Shown piece by piece: positions 30,323 through 37,792 of a stretch of 64,000 bases of DNA (the stretch's first letter is position 1; every line of letters starts with the position of its first letter). Source of the stretch: Marinicauda algicola (GTDB lineage: Bacteria; Pseudomonadota; Alphaproteobacteria; Caulobacterales; Maricaulaceae); contig NZ_CP071057.1 in the NCBI RefSeq assembly GCF_017161425.1, positions 2,977,501-3,041,500 on the forward strand. Reading direction: 5' to 3'. Position numbers and translations under genes: made by a program. The notes beneath the pieces were generated by a model that worked only from the letters and a program-made list of their open reading frames with translations, was not told where the DNA came from and made no database searches.

Positions 30323-30366
30323 ATGTCCGGTCAACCGATATGGTGTCATATCATTTGTCCGGACAA
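30323..30366. promoter_or_regulatory. Palindromic operator-like cluster upstream of gcdH
   Basis: Three elements lie side by side. ATGTCCGGTCAA (30323-30334) is a near copy of the perfect 12-bp palindrome TTGTCCGGACAA (30355-30366), with 10 of 12 bases identical and start positions 32 bp apart. Between them is GATATG-GTGT-CATATC (30337-30352), a perfect 6-bp inverted repeat. On the gcdH strand TTGTCC could be a -35 box with CATATC about 18 bp on. This looks like regulator-binding DNA; the regulator is not in the window. Confidence 0.5.
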
Positions 30367-30501
30367 TTGGCGAGCCGATGTCCCAGAAACTTGCGCTCTC
30401 GATAGCCGAGGCAAGGGGCAGGCTGCAAGGCTGTGCGGCCCTTGCCGCAGCGGGTCCCGGCAGCCTATGTGAGACGGCACCAGCCTCCGGAGTGCGCGCC
30501 C

Positions 30502-30921
30502 GTGCCCGAATCCCGCTTTCCCGACATCGCCAACGCCGAGCCCCTGCTGGATGCGGCGCTGAAGGACGCGGCCGAGGCCGGGGAGGCGGTGATCCTCGTC
30601 CTCGGGGCGGACTGGTGCCCGGATGCGCGCGCCTTCGCCGGGTTTCTCGACGCGGACGAGCTGCAGGCGGCCCTCGCGGGCCGGGCGCGGGTCCTGCGCG
30701 TCGATATCGGACGGCACGACCGCAACCAGAACCTGGTCCGCCGCTTCGGTCTCGGGCGCAGGCTGGAGGGCGTTCCGGCCGTCCTGGTGCTGGATGCCGG
30801 CGGCGGGGTGGTGAACCCGGCCGACGTCTATCGCTGGCGCACCGCGCGCAGCGCCGATCCCGGCATGGTCGCCGACTGGCTGTCTCCCCTCGTCGACACC
30901 GCGAAAGGACCGCGCGCATGA
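30502..30921 (+). CDS. Thioredoxin-fold protein lacking the second active-site cysteine
   Basis: A 139-residue protein with a thioredoxin-like strand and active-site region ([20 protein letters not shown]), the cis-proline segment [11 protein letters not shown] and a C-terminal helix. The active site reads WCPDA rather than WCxxC, so only one cysteine is present and ordinary disulfide reduction is unlikely; a thiol-binding or mono-thiol role is possible. GTG at 30502 is the preferred start, with GGAG upstream. The stop overlaps the next gene as ATGA, so it is coupled to the PhzF-family gene. Confidence 0.7.
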   Translation: MPESRFPDIANAEPLLDAALKDAAEAGEAVILVLGADWCPDARAFAGFLDADELQAALAGRARVLRVDIGRHDRNQNLVRRFGLGRRLEGVPAVLVLDAGGGVVNPADVYRWRTARSADPGMVADWLSPLVDTAKGPRA

Positions 30922-31736
30922 GCCTTGCCTTCCCCTATGCCGAGCTGCACGCCTTCCCCGACGGGGACGCGCCCCACACCGGCAACCCGGCCGGGGTCAT
31001 GCTGCTCGACCGCGATCTCGGCGATGGCGACCTCCTGGGCATGGCGCGCTCGAACAATCTTTCCGAGACGGCCTATCTCAGGGCCCTCGACACCGATCTT
31101 TGGGGGCTGCGCTGGTTCACGCCGGGCCACGAGGTCGACCTGTGCGGCCACGCCACGCTCGCCTCGGCGGTCTGGCTGTTCGAGGAGGGCCGTGTGGCGG
31201 GGGAGGAGGCGCGCTTCGAGACGCGCTCGGGCCGGCTCACCGTGCGGCGCACCCAAGGCGGGCTCTACGAGATGAACTTCCCCGAGGTCGCCACCCGCCC
31301 GGCCGAGCCCCATGACGGCGTGGTCGCGGCGCTCGGCGCGGCGGCGCCCTCGAAGGCGTTCGAGGTGGAGCGTATTCACGGCTCGCGCTTCCAGATGCTG
31401 GTCTATGCCAACGAGGCCGATATCGCGGCGATGCGGCCCGATTTCGGCGCGCTCGCGGCGACCGGGATCAATGTCGTGGCGACCGCGCCGGGCGCGCGCG
31501 TGCATTTCGTCTCGCGCTTCTTCTGCCCCGCCGCCGGGATCGACGAGGACCCGGTCACCGGCTCGGCCCATTGCGCGCTCGCGCCCTACTGGGCGCAGCG
31601 CCTGGGTTTTGCGGAGCTCAACGCCCGCCAGATCGGCCCGCGCCCCGGCGCGCTCAGCGTGCGCACCGGGGCGGACGGGCGTGTCCGGCTGATCGGGACG
31701 GCGAAGCGCTATCTCGACGGGACGATCACCCTCTAG
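30918..31736 (+). CDS. PhzF-family epimerase/isomerase-like protein
   Basis: A 272-residue protein with two repeats of the diaminopimelate-epimerase-like fold. The first holds [13 protein letters not shown] and the catalytic-glutamate segment [22 protein letters not shown] and [17 protein letters not shown] are the other family signatures. PhzF itself acts in phenazine synthesis, but most relatives act on unknown small molecules, and there are no other phenazine genes here. It starts at ATG 30918 in an ATGA overlap. Its stop shares the tetramer CTAG with the convergent gene at 31733. Confidence 0.88.
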   Translation: MSLAFPYAELHAFPDGDAPHTGNPAGVMLLDRDLGDGDLLGMARSNNLSETAYLRALDTDLWGLRWFTPGHEVDLCGHATLASAVWLFEEGRVAGEEARFETRSGRLTVRRTQGGLYEMNFPEVATRPAEPHDGVVAALGAAAPSKAFEVERIHGSRFQMLVYANEADIAAMRPDFGALAATGINVVATAPGARVHFVSRFFCPAAGIDEDPVTGSAHCALAPYWAQRLGFAELNARQIGPRPGALSVRTGADGRVRLIGTAKRYLDGTITL

Positions 31737-32251
31737 AAGCGCAGATCGAGGCTGAAGCCGCTCGAGCGGTAGCCGCGCGACAGGCCGCTCCAGTCGATCT
31801 CGACCGGGACATAGCCCCAGCGCGTCTGGACCATGTAGCGGCCCGTGCGCCGGTCGAAATAGGCATGGCTCGGATCGAGGCGCTCGCCATAGTGATAGCG
31901 GCCCGAGCGGCGCTCGTTCCAGCTCGGCACATAGTCCCAGGCATGGCTCGGACAGGCCAGCACGGCCCGGTCGCGGCGCTCGCTGCGGTGATCACCATAG
32001 CCGTACCAGCCGCGCCCGTAGCGATCGTAGCGGTCATACCGGTCGTAATGGCCGTAGCGGTGACGGTCGCCATGGCGGCGGTCGCGCACATCCTCACGCA
32101 GATCCGGGCACAGCCGGGCATCGACGACGAAATGGCCTTCCGGACCGTTCCAGCGATAGCCGCGATGGTCGGCCAGGGCGGCGGTGGACAGGGTGGCGGC
32201 GCCGGCGAGCGCGATCAGCGCGGCCGACACCAGTCTGGGGAGTTTGGGCAT
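31733..32251 (-). CDS. Secreted Tyr/Arg/His-rich protein of unknown function
   Basis: A 172-residue protein with a Sec signal peptide (MPKLPRLVSAALIALAGAA...ALA, cut near residue 27). The mature part has ARLCPDLREDVRD, a striking low-complexity stretch of repeated YDRYDRYDRYGR type, LACPSHAWDYVP and WGYVPVEIDW. GGAGG lies 5 nt before the ATG. Its organisation (CPDL motif, second Cys-Pro with Tyr-Val-Pro, C-terminal beta-like segment) resembles the neighbouring gene at 32375, so the two may be ancient duplicates. Possibly a periplasmic or envelope protein. Confidence 0.75.
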   Translation of the reverse strand: MPKLPRLVSAALIALAGAATLSTAALADHRGYRWNGPEGHFVVDARLCPDLREDVRDRRHGDRHRYGHYDRYDRYDRYGRGWYGYGDHRSERRDRAVLACPSHAWDYVPSWNERRSGRYHYGERLDPSHAYFDRRTGRYMVQTRWGYVPVEIDWSGLSRGYRSSGFSLDLRF

Positions 32252-32374
32252 GACAGCCTCCGAACTTTGCTCGACGGCGTTCAGGTCCGTCGTTCGAAGG
32301 CCATCATGACTCAGGCGAGCTGAACCCGGCGTGGGCCGCGGCTTCATCTCGCGTTCATGTGGGCGGTCCGCCGC

Positions 32375-32740
32375 CTAGTCGATGTGGAACACCAGGCGCA
32401 CCTCGAGATCGCGGCCGTTCCGGTCGCGCACCGCATAGCGCCCGCCGGGGGCGAGGTAGACCACGGCGTCGTGGCGCCAGGCGCGGCGCACCGCGTGCTC
32501 GCGCGGGCCGGGCACGTAGACATAGGCCGAGGCCGGGCAGACGACCCGGCGCGTGTCGCGGGCGTCCTCCCGCAGATCGGCCCTGGACCAGACGATGCGC
32601 CGGTCGTGGCGATCCTCCACCAGATCGGGACAGCGCGGCGCGACGAGATGCCATTGCCCCGCCTCGGCAGGCGGACTCGCACAGGCGGCGCCGAGCATGG
32701 CGAGACCGCCGGCGAGGAAACCCTTGATGACTGCACTCAT
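32375..32740 (-). CDS. Small secreted protein related to its neighbour at 31733
   Basis: A 121-residue exported protein: signal MSAVIKGFLAGGLAMLGAAC, where Cys20 might be acylated although the lipobox GAAC is imperfect. The mature part shows APRCPDLVEDRHDRR, VCPASAYVYVPGPRE and a C-terminal VRLVFHID, in the same order as the CPDL, Cys-Pro/Tyr-Val-Pro and terminal strand features of the 31733 protein. It lies 123 bp upstream of that gene on the same strand. The function is unknown. Confidence 0.7.
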   Translation of the reverse strand: MSAVIKGFLAGGLAMLGAACASPPAEAGQWHLVAPRCPDLVEDRHDRRIVWSRADLREDARDTRRVVCPASAYVYVPGPREHAVRRAWRHDAVVYLAPGGRYAVRDRNGRDLEVRLVFHID

Positions 32741-32877
32741 GGACGAACCCTTTGCTCTCGTCCTCGCCCCCGTTCTACGCGGGCAGGAGGCGCGGTCCGT
32801 CGGCAGGAGCGCGCTTGTCCTTTGCGCCGCGGCGCGCCTAGACTCGCGGCCGACCCTGACTGTTGGAGCCGCGAGAG

Positions 32878-34134
32878 ATGTTCCGGACCTTGATCGCCGC
32901 CGCGCTTGCCGGCCTCGTCTTCTGCTCGGCGCCGGTCTCCGGCCAGGAGGGCCAGCAGGCCCGGGAACGGCTGGGCTCGCGCGAGCTCGCCCACATCCTG
33001 GCCGGTCAGAAACCGAAGCCCGGTGCCGCGGGCGCGGACACCTGCCGCTATGCGCAGGACATGGAATGCGACGAGCCGGGGATCGGCACCGGGCTCTGCC
33101 CGACCGGGAGCGATTACTCCGATTGCTGGCGCATCGCCTCGGGCCGGGAGGACAATTCCTGCCAGTGGGCCCGCGACGGGGAGTGCGACGAACCCGGCTT
33201 CGGTACCGGCGCATGCACGCAGGGCACCGACCGGACCGATTGCGGCGAGGTCTCCCACCTGCGGTTCGCCCACGACAGCTGCACGCTCGCCTATAACGGG
33301 GTGTGCGACGAGCCGGGCCGCGGCACGGGCCTGTGCCAGGCGCGCACCGACCGGTCCGATTGCCATGGCCGCGAGCGGGCCATGACCTTCAACGACCATT
33401 TCTTCGGCCGCGACGACCGCGTGGTGATGGACACCTCGCGCTTTCCCTGGAGCGTGGTGGGGCAGATCAACAACGCGTGCACGGCCACGCTGATCGGGCC
33501 GGACATCCTGCTGACGGCCGCCCACTGCATCGAGGACGAGACCGGGCGGGTCGACGCGAGCGGGAGTTTCGAGACCGCCGCGGCGCTGGCCGGGGGTGCG
33601 CGCCAGGCCCGCATCGTCGATTACCTGACCGACCCGCGACGGCCTCGTCGCGGCGCCGAGGACGAGGAGGACGGGCTGGACTGGGCGCTGCTGCGCATCG
33701 ACCGGGCGCTCGGCGAGGAACTCGGCTGGGTCGAGCCGCTCGCCCTGACCCGCGTCTACAGCCCGGCGGAGATCACCGCGCTGCGCCTGTGGCAGGCGGG
33801 CTATTCCTGGGACACGGGCACGAATCTCTCCGGCAACACCGATTGCCGCATCATCGAGATCTACCAGGACAATACCTTCGCCCACGAATGCGACACGACG
33901 CAGGGCGATTCCGGCTCTCCCTTCCTCGTCGAGGAGGACGGCCGCTGGTACGTCGTCGGCGACGATTCCACCTACCGGCGCGTGCCCGACGGGCCGGTGA
34001 TGAACATCGCGGTGAGCAGCGAAGCCTGGATCGACCGCTATGAGGATTTCGCTGCCGGCCGGATCGGCGCGGGCGGCACGCGTGCGCCGGCGGCGGGGAA
34101 GCCCAAGCCGACCGGGCAGGCCGCCGGAGACTAG
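32878..34134 (+). CDS. Secreted trypsin-like serine protease with three four-cysteine repeats
   Basis: A 418-residue exported protein (signal peptide about residues 1-22). Residues 56-162 form three tandem modules with identical cysteine spacing: C56/C64/C74/C83, C95/C103/C113/C122 and C135/C143/C153/C162. Each contains CDEPG-x-GTG, then C, T/S-D-x-x-D-C. A chymotrypsin-fold protease domain follows with LLTAAHC (His216), GLDWALL (Asp268) and QGDSGSP (Ser345). The acidic modules could bind metal or a surface ligand. The tail is Pro/Lys/Gly-rich. It converges with the DUF481 gene, sharing CTAG as both stops. Confidence 0.88.
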   Translation: MFRTLIAAALAGLVFCSAPVSGQEGQQARERLGSRELAHILAGQKPKPGAAGADTCRYAQDMECDEPGIGTGLCPTGSDYSDCWRIASGREDNSCQWARDGECDEPGFGTGACTQGTDRTDCGEVSHLRFAHDSCTLAYNGVCDEPGRGTGLCQARTDRSDCHGRERAMTFNDHFFGRDDRVVMDTSRFPWSVVGQINNACTATLIGPDILLTAAHCIEDETGRVDASGSFETAAALAGGARQARIVDYLTDPRRPRRGAEDEEDGLDWALLRIDRALGEELGWVEPLALTRVYSPAEITALRLWQAGYSWDTGTNLSGNTDCRIIEIYQDNTFAHECDTTQGDSGSPFLVEEDGRWYVVGDDSTYRRVPDGPVMNIAVSSEAWIDRYEDFAAGRIGAGGTRAPAAGKPKPTGQAAGD

Positions 34135-35159
34135 AACTCGCGCACGATCGACAGGTCGGTGCGCGTGTCCGTCTTCTCGAAGCCCGGTTCGGGCTCGAAC
34201 TCGTGACGGTAGCGGAATTTCAGCTCGATCGCCCACAGCTCGCCCAGCGCGCTCGACAGGGTGAAGCGCTGGTCGGCGCGCGATTTCGTGGCCAGAAGCA
34301 GGGTGGTCTCCGCGCCGAAGCTCACGGATTCGGTGACCGGCACGGCAAGGTCGGCGCCGAGATCGAGCGCCCCGCGCACGAGAAGCGGCCCCTCGATGTC
34401 GTCGAGAAGGCGGGCGCCGGGACCGGCGCGCAGGACGAAGCTCGCCTCATCGCGGTCGACCACGCGATAGCCGAGGCCGCCGCCGAGAAAGCCGGTCCAG
34501 CTGTAGGCATTCAGCGCATCCTGCTCGTATTCGCCGCTGGCATAGGCGGTGAAGCGCTCGCCGAGTTCGCGCTCGCCGCGGGCCTGGGCGATGAGCTCGT
34601 CGCGCCCGACCTGGCCGTCGACCCGGGAGTAGGCGTACTCGACGCCGCCCTCGAAGCCCCAGCCCATCAGCGCGCGCTCGAGTTCGATCGCGCCGGCGAA
34701 GTCCTCCCGGTTCGAATTGCCGGCGTCGAAGCGCATGCCGAACTTGACGCGCCCGTCCCACAGGTCCGACTGCGCGCCGTAGACCGCCGAGGCGAGCGCG
34801 GCGGGTGCGGCCGTCCAGCCGCGCGCATCGTCCGGCCTGGCAGGCGTGGCGGTCTCGCCGCGGGCGGCTGCGGCGGCCGCGTCCCGGGGCGAGGCGGGCG
34901 CGGGGTCAAGGCCGAGCGCCTCGCGGGCCTCGCCCTTGCGTCCGAGTTCGTCGGCGGCGGCGAGAATGGCCTGCGCATCCGCGGTGAGGGCGAGCAGGCG
35001 CACCGCATCGGCGAAATCGTTCGCGGCCTTGCTGTCGGCCGCTGCGGCGAGCAGGCGCTGCAGGGCCGGGTCGAGCCCGGGCGTGTCGGCAAGGGCGGCG
35101 GCCGGGCCAAGGCAGAGCAGGGCCGCTGCGGCGAGGGCGCTATGGCGCATCGTCGGCAT
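34131..35159 (-). CDS. DUF481 (YdiY-like) outer-membrane protein
   Basis: A 342-residue exported protein: signal peptide with cleavage after ALA (about residue 24), then an Ala-rich helical region (residues 25-100) and a C-terminal DUF481 beta-barrel-like domain of about 220 residues starting near LWDGRVKFGMRFDAGNSNRED. It has alternating hydrophobic strands (YAYSRVDGQ, FLGGGLGYRVVD, LKFRYRHEFEPE) and ends in Phe, as outer-membrane proteins do. Start at ATG 35159; ATG 35150 is an alternative. The function of the family is unknown. Confidence 0.85.
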   Translation of the reverse strand: MPTMRHSALAAAALLCLGPAAALADTPGLDPALQRLLAAAADSKAANDFADAVRLLALTADAQAILAAADELGRKGEAREALGLDPAPASPRDAAAAAARGETATPARPDDARGWTAAPAALASAVYGAQSDLWDGRVKFGMRFDAGNSNREDFAGAIELERALMGWGFEGGVEYAYSRVDGQVGRDELIAQARGERELGERFTAYASGEYEQDALNAYSWTGFLGGGLGYRVVDRDEASFVLRAGPGARLLDDIEGPLLVRGALDLGADLAVPVTESVSFGAETTLLLATKSRADQRFTLSSALGELWAIELKFRYRHEFEPEPGFEKTDTRTDLSIVREF

Positions 35160-35242
35160 GTCTCGTCAGGGGCTTGGAGGATGGGCGGGGATCGGCGTAG
35201 TTCTAGAGCCTGAACACGGGTTTGAAAGGGCGGACCGCATCC

Positions 35243-35932
35243 ATGGGCACCAACACGCAGACGCTTCGCGCGCTCATCCCCGGCTGGGCGGCCCCGGCCT
35301 ATCTCGCAACCGCGGTGCTGTGCCTCGTCGTCTATCTGGTCGTGGACACGAGCTATCCGACCGTCCCCGGGGCGGGCGTGGTGAAGGCGCTCGGCATCGT
35401 CATGCTTGGGCTCTACGCGCTGGTGCGGGGCGCGCCGCTGCTGATGCTCGCCCTGTTCCTGTCCGCCGGAGGGGATTTCGCGCTCGCCCTGCGACCCCCG
35501 GAGCTGGAGGCCGGCATACTCCTCTTCGGAGCGGCGCATCTGGTCTATCTGTCGATCTTCGCCGCGATGATCGTGCGCGAGGGCTGGCGCCGCGACGGGC
35601 TGGTCCTCGCCGCCGCGCTCGTCGCCTACGGGCTGGCGATGCTGTGGTGGCTGAGGCCCGGCATGGGCGCGCTGGCGCTGGAAGCCAGCGTCTATCTCGG
35701 CGTCATCCTCGCCATGGCGATCGCGGCGGGCTTCGTGAAGGGCCCGCGGCTCATCGTGATCGGCGCGCTGCTCTTCGTGGTCTCCGATTCCCTGCTCGCC
35801 GCGGGCTGGTTCCGCGAGGTGCGCCCGCTCGACTGGCTGAACCCGGTCTGGATCACCTATGGCGCCGCGCAGGTCTGCCTGGCGGTCGGGATCAGCGCGA
35901 AGGCGGCGGAGCGGCGGATTTCCGCGACGTGA
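35243..35932 (+). CDS. YhhN-family membrane protein (lysoplasmalogenase-like)
   Basis: A 229-residue protein with about eight hydrophobic helices, matching the YhhN/TMEM86 family. Conserved polar motifs inside the membrane are visible: FLSAGGDFALAL (with the Gly-Asp pair) and FVVSDSLLAAGWF (Ser-Asp pair). In animals TMEM86B cleaves the vinyl ether of lysoplasmalogens; bacterial activity is mostly inferred. The ATG at 35243 is used; an upstream TTG in frame is less likely. It is a single gene ahead of a perfect 14-bp inverted repeat. Confidence 0.85.
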   Translation: MGTNTQTLRALIPGWAAPAYLATAVLCLVVYLVVDTSYPTVPGAGVVKALGIVMLGLYALVRGAPLLMLALFLSAGGDFALALRPPELEAGILLFGAAHLVYLSIFAAMIVREGWRRDGLVLAAALVAYGLAMLWWLRPGMGALALEASVYLGVILAMAIAAGFVKGPRLIVIGALLFVVSDSLLAAGWFREVRPLDWLNPVWITYGAAQVCLAVGISAKAAERRISAT

Positions 35933-35946
35933 AACAGTCCCTGGTG

Positions 35947-35979
35947 CCCGCCTGCCCGGAGCCGGTCCGGGCAGGCGGG
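35947..35979. repeat. Perfect 14-bp inverted repeat after the yhhN-like gene
   Basis: Arms 35947-35960 and 35966-35979 are exactly complementary with a 5-nt loop. No T-run follows on either strand, so it is a strong hairpin but not a standard terminator; it may still stop or stabilise the 3' end of the mRNA. Confidence 0.6.
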
Positions 35980-36001
35980 TCCCGGATATTTCCCCGGTCG
36001 A

Positions 36002-36037
36002 GGAAAGCGAAGGCCCCGCGAAACACTCCACGGGGCC
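36002..36037 (-). terminator. Candidate terminator of rpoH
   Basis: A 7-bp stem (36012-36018 with 36031-36037), a 12-nt loop, followed leftward by the T-rich TTCGCTTTCC. It lies about 75 bp after the rpoH stop. Confidence 0.5.
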
Positions 36038-36111
36038 AGCACCGACCGAAAGACCCCGGTCCAATCATGGGCAGCGTGTGGTGCGTCGCCGGCTGGCGCG
36101 CACCAGAATTA

Positions 36112-36999
36112 TCACGCCGGCATCAGATCCTGCTCCTCGGCGAGCCGCTTCATTTCCTTCTGCAGCTTGTCGAAGGCGCGCACCTCGATCTGGCGGATGC
36201 GCTCGCGGCTGACGCCATAGACCTGGGCGAGGTCCTCCAGCGTCTTGGGCTCCTCGGTCAGGCGGCGCTCCTGGATGATGTGGCGCTCGCGCTCGTTCAG
36301 CGTGGCCATCGCCTCCTGCAGCAGCGTCATGCGCGCATCGAACTCGTCGGATTCGGCGAGCGTTTCTTCCGCGCTTTCCACCGTGTCGTCGGTGAGCCAG
36401 TCCTGCCATTCGGACTCACCCTCCGCGCGCAGCGGCGCGTTGAGCGAGGAGTCCGGGCCGGACAGCCGGCCGTTCATGGAGATCACCTCCTCGGTCGTGA
36501 CACCGAGCTTAGTGGCGATCTCCTCGACCTGTTCGGGCTTGAGATCGCCTTCCTCCAGCGCCTGCATGCGGCTCTTCATCCGGCGCAGGTTGAAGAACAG
36601 CTTCTTCTGCGCCGCGGTGGTCCCCATCTTCACCAGCGACCAGGAACGCAGGATGTATTCCTGGATCGAGGCACGGATCCACCACATGGCGTAGGTCGCC
36701 AGGCGGAAACCCTTGTCGGGATCGAATTTCTTGACCGCCTGCATCAGGCCGACATTGCCCTCGCTGATCACCTCCGCGATCGGCAGGCCGTAGCCGCGAT
36801 AGCCCATGGCGATCTTGGCCACCAGGCGCAGGTGGGACGTGACGAGCTTGTGGGCGGCCTCGGTGTCCTCATGCTCCTGCCAGCGCTTGGCGAGCATGAA
36901 CTCCTCGTCCTTCTCCAGCATCGGAAACTTCCGGATCTCGGAGAGGTAACGCGAAAGTCCGGCTTCCGGACTCACCGAAAGAGTGGGCATGTTTGCCAT
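36112..36999 (-). CDS. rpoH: Heat-shock sigma factor sigma-32
   Basis: Directs RNA polymerase to chaperone and protease promoters. The 295-residue protein has region 2 (HLRLVAKIAMGYRGYGLPIAEVISEGNVGLMQ without break in family order), FDPDKGFRLATYAMWWIRASIQEYI for -10 recognition, the RpoH box QKKLFFNLRRMK, and a region 4 helix-turn-helix (LEDLAQVYGVSRERIRQIEVRA). The ATG at 36999 follows GGGAG at 6 nt; the longer frame is rejected. A 259-bp region separates it from the divergent acetyltransferase gene and should hold its promoter, though no clear sigma-32 box was identified. Confidence 0.97.
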   Translation of the reverse strand: MANMPTLSVSPEAGLSRYLSEIRKFPMLEKDEEFMLAKRWQEHEDTEAAHKLVTSHLRLVAKIAMGYRGYGLPIAEVISEGNVGLMQAVKKFDPDKGFRLATYAMWWIRASIQEYILRSWSLVKMGTTAAQKKLFFNLRRMKSRMQALEEGDLKPEQVEEIATKLGVTTEEVISMNGRLSGPDSSLNAPLRAEGESEWQDWLTDDTVESAEETLAESDEFDARMTLLQEAMATLNERERHIIQERRLTEEPKTLEDLAQVYGVSRERIRQIEVRAFDKLQKEMKRLAEEQDLMPA

Positions 37000-37258
37000 T
37001 GATGTCTCCCTTGGAAGACCGTCGGCAAGCCTCCGGTCCTCCCCCGCATTCGTCTTGCTGCATCGCAGCGTCCGGGACAATGTAGGAAGGCCTGAACCGG
37101 AGTGCGAGGGGCCTCACACGGATTTGTCGCGTTCCGTCCGGGCGCTTGCCTTGCTACCGGCGAAACAAGACCATCGTGAGGCCGGTTCCGCCTGAATTGA
37201 AGTGACAATTTGGAAAGACAGCCGATCCGTGCCGTCCGATTTCCCAGCGAGCCCTGCC

Positions 37259-37792
37259 ATGACCGCCCTTGTCCGTCCCGCCATCCGCCGCTGCAATCGC
37301 GAAGACGCCGCCGCGCTGGCGCTGGCGGGCAAGGCGACCTTCCTGGAAAGCTATGCCGGCGTGGTCGACGGCGCGGCGATCCGGCGCCATTGCGAGGAGC
37401 GGCAAACTGCCGCGTATTACGAAGCCTGCCTCGCCGACCCCGCCCATGCGCTGTGGATCGCGGAAGTCCCGCCCGGCGCGGCTCCGGTCGGCTATCTCCA
37501 CCTCAGCCCCCCCGACCTGCCGGTGCAGACCGGTCCCGGCGATATCGAGATCAAGCGCATCTACCTGCTGTCGAAATTTCACGGCAGCGGGGCGGGCCGG
37601 GCGCTGTTCGAGGCGGCGCTGGAAGAGGCGCGCGCGCGGGGCAAGACCCGCCTCCTGCTCGGCGTCTACAAGCAGAATGCGAAGGCGCTCGGCTTCTACG
37701 AGCGCATGGGCTTTACCCGCGTGGGCGAACGCGAATTCGATGTCGGCGGGGCGGTCTACGAGGACTGGGTGCTGGCGCGGGTGGTCGGCTAG
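37259..37792 (+). CDS. GNAT-family N-acetyltransferase
   Basis: A 177-residue acetyltransferase. The acetyl-CoA-binding segment is IKRIYLLSKFHGSGAGRALFEAALEEA (beta4 and the pyrophosphate loop with H-G-S-G-A-G), followed by LLLGVYKQNAKALGFYERMGFTRVGE, typical of GNATs. The acceptor substrate is unknown. ATG 37259 is preferred; a GTG 57 bp upstream is in frame. It converges with rluD and its stop codon shares the tetramer CTAG with that gene. Confidence 0.87.
   Translation: MTALVRPAIRRCNREDAAALALAGKATFLESYAGVVDGAAIRRHCEERQTAAYYEACLADPAHALWIAEVPPGAAPVGYLHLSPPDLPVQTGPGDIEIKRIYLLSKFHGSGAGRALFEAALEEARARGKTRLLLGVYKQNAKALGFYERMGFTRVGEREFDVGGAVYEDWVLARVVG

Noticed and set aside
37000-37258. A sigma-32-type promoter for rpoH
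   Set aside because: No segment matched CTTGAA plus a CCCAT-type -10 box at proper spacing well enough to report.
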